Part shown: positions 16,888 through 24,149 of the stretch, one piece after another
Position numbering within the stretch: position 1 is the first letter of the stretch
How the letters are laid out: the number at the start of each line of letters is the position of its first letter
Assembly: GCF_022690685.1 (NCBI RefSeq)
Contig: NZ_JALCYY010000009.1
Span: forward strand, 31,093 to 95,092
Origin: Anaeromyxobacter terrae
GTDB lineage: Bacteria > Myxococcota > Myxococcia > Myxococcales > Anaeromyxobacteraceae
Length of the DNA stretch: 64,000 nt
Direction of reading: 5' to 3'
Translations under genes and position numbers: made by a program
The notes under the pieces: generated by a model
The model's input: only the letters and a program-made list of their open reading frames with translations
Database searches by the model: none
Told to the model about the DNA's origin: nothing

Positions 16888-18249
16888 ATGAAGTTCGCCA
16901 AGTTTGCCGTTGCAGCGGTCGCCGCGCTGAGCTTCTCCAGCGCGTACGCGTTCCACGACGGCGGCGTCGCGACCTGCGACGGCTGCCACACGATGCACAA
17001 CTCGAAGGGCAACAAGTCGATGTCCCGCAAGGGCGCCGGCGTGCAGTTCCAGGGCGAGATCTACCTGCTCCAGGGCAGCGACCAGAGCTCGACCTGCCTC
17101 AACTGCCACGCGGCGGCTGACACGTCGCCGAAGAGCTACCACATCATGACGTACCCGGTTCCGGCTGCCGGGACGGCGCCCGCCGAGATGAGCCCTGGCG
17201 GCGACTTCGCTTACCTCGCGAAGAGCTACGTCACGGCGATCCGTGGCGCGCCCTACACGAACGCGGGCGACAAGCACGGCCACAACGTGCTCGCCGGCGA
17301 CTACGGCCTCGTCGCGGACTCGAAGCTCGCGACGGCCCCGGGCGGCAACTACGACGCGACGAAGTTCTCCTGCATCTCCTGCCACGATCCGCACAGCCGC
17401 GCCCGTATCGTCGACGCCGCTGGCACGATCGAGTCCTCGGCCTTCGGCGCGAAGACGCTGCCCATCGGCGCGTCGGGCTCCTACGGCGCGCTCCCGATCG
17501 TCGGTGAGGAGGCTGTCGGCGTGTACCGCCTGCTCGCCCCGACGGGCTACGTCCCGATGTCGGTTCCGACCGCCACGGCGTTCGTGAACAACCCGCCTGT
17601 CGCGGTCGCCCCGTCGACCTACAACCGTAAGGAGTCGGCGACCGACACGCGCGTCGCCTACGGCTCGGGCATGTCCGAGTGGTGCGCGAACTGCCACGGC
17701 GCGATCCACAACAACGGCGTCAACTCCGGCAACACGAAGCTCATCCACCCGGCCGGCAACGGCGCGCTCCTGACGGCGCAGGCGAACGACCTCAACGGCA
17801 ACCCGCTCGGCACGACGATCGCGAACATCTACAACGCGTACAAGGGCTCGGGCGACCTCACGGGCACGCAGGCGACCTCGTACGACTCGATGATCCCCTT
17901 CGAGGAGGGCGCGACGGACGTGACTGCCCTCGCCGCGAAGGCCGTCATCGACGGCACGCAGGTTGGCGGCCCGGTGACCGGCACGGAGAACGTGATGTGC
18001 CTCTCCTGCCACCGTGCGCACGCGACGGCGTTCCCGCAGATGAGCCGCTGGAACAACAACGCGCCCTTCGTCGCGGTCGACGGCCAGTGGCCGGGCAAGG
18101 ACATCACGACGAACGCGGAAGTTGCGAACGGCGAGTTCAACCAGGGCCTGACGCAGGCCGAGTACCAGGCGGCGATGTACGACCGCCCGGCGACGCGCTA
18201 CGCCTTCTTCCAGCGCTCGCTCTGCAACAAGTGCCACGCGAAGGACTAG
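16888..18249 (+). CDS. omcS: OmcS-like hexahaem extracellular nanowire cytochrome
   Basis: Predicted 453 residues, ATG preceded by AAGGGG. The signal peptide (residues 1-21) should be cut before FHDGGVATCDGCH, which corresponds to the mature start of Geobacter OmcS (FHSGG...). Six CxxCH motifs lie at Cys30, 70, 162, 266, 371 and 446, the OmcS number and rough spacing. Blocks I recognise from OmcS run the whole length: GCHTMHNS, LLQG-x-x-QSS-x-CLNCH, GHN-x-x-AGDY, TAPGG, AVAPSTYNR, RVAYG-x-GMSEWCANCH, SGDLTGTQA-x-SY, PFEEG, CLSCHRAHA and the terminal CNKCHAKD. The mature His16 equivalent (residue 37 in GCHTMH) is present; in OmcS this residue ligates a haem of the adjacent subunit in the polymer. 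Polymerisation into extracellular filaments is therefore likely but not proved. A strong terminator follows the stop codon. Confidence 0.93.
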   Translation: MKFAKFAVAAVAALSFSSAYAFHDGGVATCDGCHTMHNSKGNKSMSRKGAGVQFQGEIYLLQGSDQSSTCLNCHAAADTSPKSYHIMTYPVPAAGTAPAEMSPGGDFAYLAKSYVTAIRGAPYTNAGDKHGHNVLAGDYGLVADSKLATAPGGNYDATKFSCISCHDPHSRARIVDAAGTIESSAFGAKTLPIGASGSYGALPIVGEEAVGVYRLLAPTGYVPMSVPTATAFVNNPPVAVAPSTYNRKESATDTRVAYGSGMSEWCANCHGAIHNNGVNSGNTKLIHPAGNGALLTAQANDLNGNPLGTTIANIYNAYKGSGDLTGTQATSYDSMIPFEEGATDVTALAAKAVIDGTQVGGPVTGTENVMCLSCHRAHATAFPQMSRWNNNAPFVAVDGQWPGKDITTNAEVANGEFNQGLTQAEYQAAMYDRPATRYAFFQRSLCNKCHAKD

Positions 18250-18279
18250 TCGGCTCGCGCAGCACGCTGGTGTAGTATG

Positions 18280-18312
18280 AGGAGGGGCCGCGAGAGCGGC
18301 CCCTCCTTTCTT
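18280..18312 (+). terminator. Strong intrinsic terminator after omcS
   Basis: A perfect 12-base stem, AGGAGGGGCCGC (18280-18291) and GCGGCCCCTCCT (18296-18307), with a GAGA tetraloop, is followed by TTCTT. It lies 30 bases past the omcS stop and should cut off most transcription before the companion genes, favouring excess OmcS over its assembly factors. Confidence 0.85.
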
Positions 18313-18398
18313 GTCTGCGCCGCTTCATTACGTCGCGGGCGTGAATAGGTCGCCCGTTCGGTTGTTCGCCGAGAGAAGCTCGCGAGATCGGAGCGCGC

Positions 18399-19814
18399 AT
18401 GCGAACACGAACCCTCCTCCAGGCCGCGCTCGTCGCGTCGGTGCTCCTCGCCTGCGCGGCGCGTCCGCGGATCGTCGCCCGCGAGCCGCTCTCCGGCGAG
18501 GCGGACCTGTTCGTCTACGCGCAGCCGTTCCCCGTCGAGGCTCAGAAGCTCGCCGTCACCATTCGCTCGGTCGCCGCGGTGACGGCGCGCGGTGAGACGG
18601 TCCCGCTCGAGCTCGTCCGTCCCGTGCTCTCCGGCCGCGACGCGCGCCACCAGCGGTTGTTCGCGCACGGCCGGCTCGCGCCCGGCGCGTATGCCGGGCT
18701 CCTCGTGGAGGTCGCCGACGCCACCCTGCGCTCCGACGGCGGGACGGCGAACCTGCTCGTCCCGCAGGAGCCGACACGGATCGAGGCGCCCTTCGACGTC
18801 CGCAGCGGCGGCGCGAGGGTCCTGCTCCTGTACCTGAAGCCGGCGGAGGCGATCGAGCGCAACTACGGGTTCACTCCGGCGTTCGCGGTCGCGACGCCCG
18901 AGGTCCCTGTCACGACGCTCGCCGGGGCCTCCTCGAGCACCGCCTGGAACGATCTCTTCCTCTTCGACAAGAAGGCCCGGCAGGTGGTCGCCGCCGTCCC
19001 CACCGGCCGCGAGCCGCGCGGGATCGCCATCGACGAGCGGCAACGCCGGGCCTATGTGGCCCTCGCCGGAGAGGACGAGGTCGCCGTCGTCGACCTGGTC
19101 TCCGCCGAGGTGCTGTCGCGCGTCCGCCTCAACGCCGGCGATCGGCCGGGCCCGGTGGCGCTCGCGCAGAACGGGCAGGTCCTCATCGTGCTGAACGAGG
19201 GGTCCTACACCGTGAGCTTCGTCGACACCGCCACGTGGAACGAGCTCGGCCGCACCCCCGTCGGCCCCGAGCCCGAGTGGCTCGTCCTCGATCCTTCGGG
19301 ACGGCGCGCCTACGTCCTGAGCAGGCGCTCGAACACGATCACGGTCGTGGACACCGTGGCCCGGACGGCGCTCAACACCGCGTCGACGGAGCCGGAGCCC
19401 TTGCGCGCCGTCCTCAACTCCGCCGGGAACCGCCTCTACGTCACGAACGCCGGGTCGCCGTACGTGACGGTGTTCTCCGTTCCCAGCCTCGCGTCGAGCG
19501 ATCGCATCTTCGTCGGACTCGGGGCCGGCGCGGTCCTCGTGGATCGCCGGACGGACCTCCTCTACGTGGCGATGCGGGACGAGCCGCGAGTCCAGGTGTT
19601 CGATCCGTTCTCGTTGTTGCCCGTCGACACCATCGAGCTCCCCGGCCCCGCGTCGTGGATGGTCATCGACGACGTCGAGAACACGCTGTTCCTCCTCATG
19701 CCCGAGTCCCGCGCGATCGCGGTCCTGGATCTCGCGAGCCGCGCCGTCCTGGCCGTCACCGACGTCGGCGAGGATCCGTACGGGCTCGCGATCGCGGGGG
19801 CGCGCGGTCGATGA
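18399..19814 (+). CDS. YncE-type beta-propeller lipoprotein (OscD-like position)
   Basis: Predicted 471 residues; ATG with GGAG ten bases upstream. A short hydrophobic N-terminus ends in a lipobox (LLAC, Cys19). Residues about 25-165 form a beta-rich N-terminal domain. Residues about 185-470 form YncE/seven-bladed propeller repeats of the kind VAAVPTGREPRGIAIDERQR, IAVLDL, VVDTVARTALNT and VFDPFSLLPVDTIELPG. The stop overlaps the next start in ATGA, so it is translationally coupled to the beta-barrel gene. It matches in type and position the propeller protein (OscD) reported among the omcS-companion genes of G. sulfurreducens, as I recall that work, where it affects nanowire morphology. Equivalence should be tested by alignment. 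Confidence 0.8.
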   Translation: MRTRTLLQAALVASVLLACAARPRIVAREPLSGEADLFVYAQPFPVEAQKLAVTIRSVAAVTARGETVPLELVRPVLSGRDARHQRLFAHGRLAPGAYAGLLVEVADATLRSDGGTANLLVPQEPTRIEAPFDVRSGGARVLLLYLKPAEAIERNYGFTPAFAVATPEVPVTTLAGASSSTAWNDLFLFDKKARQVVAAVPTGREPRGIAIDERQRRAYVALAGEDEVAVVDLVSAEVLSRVRLNAGDRPGPVALAQNGQVLIVLNEGSYTVSFVDTATWNELGRTPVGPEPEWLVLDPSGRRAYVLSRRSNTITVVDTVARTALNTASTEPEPLRAVLNSAGNRLYVTNAGSPYVTVFSVPSLASSDRIFVGLGAGAVLVDRRTDLLYVAMRDEPRVQVFDPFSLLPVDTIELPGPASWMVIDDVENTLFLLMPESRAIAVLDLASRAVLAVTDVGEDPYGLAIAGARGR

Positions 19815-22009
19815 GACCCCACGCGCGTGCCGCGCTAGCCCTCCTGCTCGGGCTCTGGGCGACCGGGGCTCGCGGGGACGGGTGGTCGGCGGTCATCGAG
19901 GAGCAGTACACGAGGACCGAGACCAAGGTGACGGATCAGGGCGCCGAGGCGCGGACCTCGTCAGCGGACGTCGTGCTACAGCGGTACCGTCTCGGGGCCG
20001 ACAAGACGATCTTCCCGTATCTGACCCTCGCGGGCGGCGGTCAGTTCGAGGACACGCAGACCTGGCAAGGCGGGTTCGGCTCGAATGACACGACCGACTC
20101 CAGGCTCGCGAGCATCTTCGGCCGGTTGAACGTAGGGGGGCCGACCTTGAACGGTCGCGGCAGCTATGACCGCCGGCAGGAGTGGTCGCGCACGCTCACC
20201 CTGCACTCACCGTCGCTCATCTCCGAGACCCTCGCCTTCGACAGCTCGTGGAGGCCGCTCGATCTGCCCCTGATCACGTTCGGGGCAAGCCGCCAGAACT
20301 CGTTCGACAGCGACCGGGTCGGGCAGGATCAGACGAACGACGTCTTCCTCCTCACCGCCGCGTACAAGGCGTCGAAGGCGCTTCGGGTCGCCTACTCCGC
20401 GCGGTACGACGACAGCGAGGATCGCATCCACGGCGCCGAGCGGACCGCCGTCGGGCAGTCGGGGCGGATCACCTACGACGATCGCTGGTTCGACCGGCGC
20501 ACGCTCGTGCACCTGAACTATGACGTACAGTCGACGTTCGCGAACACGACGGTGCGTGACGCCGGCGCGGAGATCCCCGTCGCACAGGTTCCCCTCGCCG
20601 GGCTGTCCCTGGTGGAGACCTTCCCGACCCCGGAGACGGCGACGCTCGTCCCGAACCCCGCCCTCGTCGACGGAAACACCACGGCGGGCGCGGCCCTGAA
20701 CATCGGGTTTTCCCCCCGTGCGAAGGGCGACGCCAACGCACGGGAGATGGGGGTCGAGCTTCCGATCGTCCCTGCGACGCCGGTCAACACGATCCGTCTA
20801 TGGGTGAATCAGCCACTCCCTCAGCTGGTCGTGAGCGCATTCCGATTCAGCGTCTACGAGAGTGACGACAACGAGCACTGGACGCCCGTCGCCCTCATCG
20901 GCCCGGTCGTGTTCGGCGTGTTCGAGAACCGGTTCGAGCTCCGCATCCAGGAGACCACGGCGAGGTACGTGAAGGTGGTCACGCCTCCTCTGGACCCCGC
21001 CGTCACGCCGGACCCCAAGTACGCGGACATATTCGTGACCGAGCTACAGTTCTTTCAGACGGTCGCCGCCGAGTCCGTGCGTGGACGCAGCAGCGCACTA
21101 TTGAACTCGGTCAGCGCGAGCGCGAGGACGGTCTTGCTCCAGTCGCCGAACGTGGCTCACGATTTCTCGCTTCAGCTCGCGCGCTCCGATACGCGGAGCC
21201 CTGGGCGCGATGTCGGTGAGACACGCCTTGCCCTTGCAAACGGGCTATCGCTCGCTCACAAGCTCGCGCAACCTCTGGTGTTGAACGCACGAATTGCGCG
21301 TCAGGATTTCTTCGCGAAGGCGACGCACTCGGGCATCCTCAACTGGAGCGCAGGCCTCGGGTATACGCCGTTCCAGACGATGAGCCACTCGCTCAACTAC
21401 TCCGGTTCGTGGCGGCAAGGGACCACCGGGAGCGCGCTCACGAACTCCCTCTCGCTCTTCAGCAGGGCGGAGCTCTACCGTGGCGTCAGCGTGTCCGGCG
21501 ACGGCGGATACACCCTCTCGTTTCTCGAGGGGGGTCGACTCTCGAGCGGTGTGCGCACGGGCGCCGCGCTGGGCCTGAGGCCTCACCGCACGTTCCAGCT
21601 TTCCGGCGGCTACCGCCTCTCGAGGACTTCCACCTCGGGGGGCGGCATGCCCTCGAGCAGGTCCACGCAGGAGCAGGTCGAGGGTGGGGCCTCGTACAGC
21701 CCCACCGAGGCGCTCTACGCGAGCGCGTCGGTGACGCGGATCATTCGCGGGGCGCGGCCGACCACGCTCGCCGGCCTGGGCGTGGGATGGTCGCCGCTGC
21801 AGGGAGGAGATCTGACCCTGAACGCGACCTACTCGAGGACCCTCGACACGTCCGCCGACGCGGTGACGCAGTTCATCTCGCCCTCTGCACGCTGGACCAT
21901 CCGCCCCGGCACCTTTCTCGATCTCGCGTATGTCATCAGCGACTCGAGCGCGGCAGCGCAGGAGTCGAACGCGCGTCTACTCACGGCGAACCTGACGGTG
22001 ACGCTGTGA
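19811..22009 (+). CDS. Outer-membrane beta-barrel protein with inserted discoidin-like domain
   Basis: Predicted 732 residues with a Sec signal (residues 1 to about 22, ending TGARG). The chain is dominated by alternating hydrophobic/polar segments rich in Ser, Thr, Arg and aromatic residues, ending in ANLTVTL, as expected of a transmembrane beta-barrel. Between about residues 290 and 420 lies a different domain with RLWVNQPLP, FSVYESDDNEHWTPV, ETTARYVKVVT and ELQFFQ. This resembles F5/8 type C (discoidin) domains, which bind glycans or surfaces. ATGA overlap couples it to the preceding propeller gene. By position it corresponds to a channel-like component of the omcS-companion set (OscE-like, my inference). 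Formation of the filament exit pore is possible but unproved. Confidence 0.75.
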   Translation: MRPHARAALALLLGLWATGARGDGWSAVIEEQYTRTETKVTDQGAEARTSSADVVLQRYRLGADKTIFPYLTLAGGGQFEDTQTWQGGFGSNDTTDSRLASIFGRLNVGGPTLNGRGSYDRRQEWSRTLTLHSPSLISETLAFDSSWRPLDLPLITFGASRQNSFDSDRVGQDQTNDVFLLTAAYKASKALRVAYSARYDDSEDRIHGAERTAVGQSGRITYDDRWFDRRTLVHLNYDVQSTFANTTVRDAGAEIPVAQVPLAGLSLVETFPTPETATLVPNPALVDGNTTAGAALNIGFSPRAKGDANAREMGVELPIVPATPVNTIRLWVNQPLPQLVVSAFRFSVYESDDNEHWTPVALIGPVVFGVFENRFELRIQETTARYVKVVTPPLDPAVTPDPKYADIFVTELQFFQTVAAESVRGRSSALLNSVSASARTVLLQSPNVAHDFSLQLARSDTRSPGRDVGETRLALANGLSLAHKLAQPLVLNARIARQDFFAKATHSGILNWSAGLGYTPFQTMSHSLNYSGSWRQGTTGSALTNSLSLFSRAELYRGVSVSGDGGYTLSFLEGGRLSSGVRTGAALGLRPHRTFQLSGGYRLSRTSTSGGGMPSSRSTQEQVEGGASYSPTEALYASASVTRIIRGARPTTLAGLGVGWSPLQGGDLTLNATYSRTLDTSADAVTQFISPSARWTIRPGTFLDLAYVISDSSAAAQESNARLLTANLTVTL

Positions 22010-22041
22010 CGGTGGCCCGCGTGTTGCATCGGAGTCGCGAC

Positions 22042-22614
22042 ATGCTGATCCCGCGCAAGAACGCGCGCATTCTCCTCGTGATCCTGCTCATGGCGTGCTC
22101 GGGACCGGGTGCACGGCGCCAGTACCGGAATGCCGAGATGGACTTCGGCTCGGTGCACACGGTGCTCGTGATGCCGTTCGCGAACCTGAGCCGCGACTCC
22201 ATGGCCGGCGAGCGCGTGCGGGACGTCTTCGTCAACATGCTGCTGTCGAGCGGCTCGATCTACGTCCTCCCACAGGGCGAGGTCATTCGCGGCGCGAACC
22301 GGGTCGGCATCGTGAACCCCGCGGTCCCGAACGTCGAGGAGGCGGTCAAGCTCGGCGGTCTGCTCAAGGCGGACGCCGTGATCACGGGCGTGGTCCGGGA
22401 GTACGGCGAGCTGAGGTCCGGGACCGCGTCGTCGAACGTGGTGTCGCTCAGCCTGCAGCTCATCGAGACACAGACCGGGAAGATCGTGTGGTCCGCGTCC
22501 ACCACCAAGGGAGGGGTCGGCTTCGGCGCGCGCCTGCTGGGCGGGGGCGGCGCTCCGTTGAACGACGTGACGGAGGAAGCCGTCGATGACCTCCTCAACA
22601 AGCTCTTCAAGTAG
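22042..22614 (+). CDS. CsgG-like lipoprotein, small
   Basis: Predicted 190 residues. The ATG at 22042 has GGAG ten bases upstream. The lipobox LLMAC places the lipidated Cys at 19. The mature part has the CsgG/GNA1162-like signature: VLVMPFANLSRD, a periodic helix with ERVRDVFVNMLLSSG, the strand IYVLPQGEV, ADAVITGVV-RE and a Gly-rich GFGARLLGGGG turn. CsgG forms the outer-membrane channel that exports curli subunits; related lipoproteins such as GNA1162 are periplasmic or outer-membrane. Placed between a beta-barrel gene and a second CsgG-like gene in the OmcS operon, it is a candidate OscF-like part of the cytochrome export channel. It overlaps the next gene by 29 bases. Confidence 0.8.
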   Translation: MLIPRKNARILLVILLMACSGPGARRQYRNAEMDFGSVHTVLVMPFANLSRDSMAGERVRDVFVNMLLSSGSIYVLPQGEVIRGANRVGIVNPAVPNVEEAVKLGGLLKADAVITGVVREYGELRSGTASSNVVSLSLQLIETQTGKIVWSASTTKGGVGFGARLLGGGGAPLNDVTEEAVDDLLNKLFK

Positions 22615-23881
22615 GGCATCGCTCGCGGCGCTCGCGCTCGGCCTCGCCGCACTCGCGTGCGCAGGGCCCCACGCGACGTCCGCGGCCGGTTCGACGCCCG
22701 ATCCCTCGGTCCAGACGGCGGGGCCGGCTTCTCCCGGGCAGCCGCAACCCCGAGAGCGGCCGCGTCTCGCCGGCCGCCGGATCGCGGTGCTCCCCATCGA
22801 GAACCTGAGCGGCGGCCCCGTCCCCGCGAAGCACCTCCTGCAGATCCTCTCGCTCGCGGTCGCGCGCGCGGGCGCGGAGGTGGTCGTCGAGGATCCCGTC
22901 GACGAGTTCCTCTCGCGCCATCGCGTTCGCTTCACCGGAGGGGTGGATTCGAACACGGCGAGCGCTGCCCGTGACGAGCTCGGGGTCGACGCGGTGCTGG
23001 TCACGTCGGTGCTGCTCCATCACGCCGGCTCACAGCCGAAGATCGCGGTCACGATGCGGCTCGTCGCCGCGCAGGAGCATCCCGAGATCCTGTGGATGGA
23101 CGGCGCGGTCATGAGCGGTAACGACGACCCAGGCTTCCTGGACCTCGGGATCATCTCGAACATCGGGCGGCTCGAGCGGAACGCGCTCTCGCGGCTCACC
23201 ACCTCTCTCGCCGGCTTCCTCGGCGGGAAGGGGTCGCCCATGACGACCTGCCCGGCGGAGCGCCGGTTCGAGCCCAGGATCAGCTTCCGCTCGCGGCGCT
23301 TCGCGCCCGGCGCCGCATCGGTCGCCGTCCTCCCGTTCGTGAACCTGACGGAGCGGAGAGGGGCGGGCGAGGCGCTCGCGGTCGAGTTCGTCAGGCATCT
23401 CTCCTCGCTCGGCTCGATGACGGTCCTCGAGCCCGGGGTCGTGCGCGACGCCCTCATCCGCTACCGCATCGTCCTCGAGGGCGCGGTCTCGCTCCTCGCC
23501 GTCCGGACCGCGACGGAGGTGCTCGGGAGCGACCTCGTGCTCACCGGCGTCGTCCGCGAGTACGACGACGCCGGGCCCGTCCCGAAGGCCGACTTCACGG
23601 TGACGCTCATCGACACGCGCACCGAGGAGGTGGTCTGGGAGGCGACCTCGGATCACAGGGGTGACGACGACGTCGTGCTCTTCGATCGTGGCAGGGTCAA
23701 CACGGCGACGGCGCTCGCCTGCCGGATGGTACGGACCGTCGTCGACGGCATCGCCGCGGCGACGAAGCGCGCTCCTGGGATGCGCGATCGGTCTCCAGCG
23801 ACCCAGGAGCAGCAGAGAGCCGCCGAGGCGCAGAGGCAGCGCACCGTCGGCTCCGTGCGTCGCGAGCCGCACGACGGATGA
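22586..23881 (+). CDS. Lipoprotein with two tandem CsgG/TolB-N-like domains
   Basis: Predicted 431 residues; start within the end of the previous gene (29-base overlap, coupled translation). Lipobox ALAC, Cys25. Two copies of one fold are visible: RIAVLPIENLSGGP at about 65-78 and SVAVLPFVNLTERRG at about 245-259. Each is followed by a helix, an EDPV/LEPGVV strand, and a conserved DAVLVTSV or DLVLTGVVREY strand. Copy two ends with LIDTRTEEVVWEA, matching LIETQTGKIVW of the small upstream protein. The last 50 residues are Arg/Gln-rich and probably disordered. It is likely an OscG-like channel component, reported in Geobacter to bind OmcS; the assignment rests on domain type and gene order. Confidence 0.78.
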   Translation: MTSSTSSSSRASLAALALGLAALACAGPHATSAAGSTPDPSVQTAGPASPGQPQPRERPRLAGRRIAVLPIENLSGGPVPAKHLLQILSLAVARAGAEVVVEDPVDEFLSRHRVRFTGGVDSNTASAARDELGVDAVLVTSVLLHHAGSQPKIAVTMRLVAAQEHPEILWMDGAVMSGNDDPGFLDLGIISNIGRLERNALSRLTTSLAGFLGGKGSPMTTCPAERRFEPRISFRSRRFAPGAASVAVLPFVNLTERRGAGEALAVEFVRHLSSLGSMTVLEPGVVRDALIRYRIVLEGAVSLLAVRTATEVLGSDLVLTGVVREYDDAGPVPKADFTVTLIDTRTEEVVWEATSDHRGDDDVVLFDRGRVNTATALACRMVRTVVDGIAAATKRAPGMRDRSPATQEQQRAAEAQRQRTVGSVRREPHDG

Positions 23882-24149
23882 GAGCGCGCAGACCGCTCGC
23901 GGCGGGCGTTCCGGGCCGGCGACACAGGGCAGCGAAAAACGATCGAATCATCGAGGGCCCACGCAACGCTTGCGCAGAAGTCAGGTGCGCAATCGGGCAA
24001 ATCAGGAACGAATCTGCGGAATTGCAGCGGTTTAAGGCGGCCCGTCAGGGGGCACACCCGTTGCAGCCTGCGCCGTCGGCCACGGAACGTGGACGGCGAA
24101 CGACCGCCGAACGATGTGGCCGCGCAAGAGCGCGGTCGAGAGGAGCGAC

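Noticed and set aside
13707-17030. Minus-strand open frame of about 1100 codons across three plus-strand genes
   Set aside because: It overlaps the GT-C, NHL and omcS coding regions; its product is charged low-complexity sequence. Shadow.
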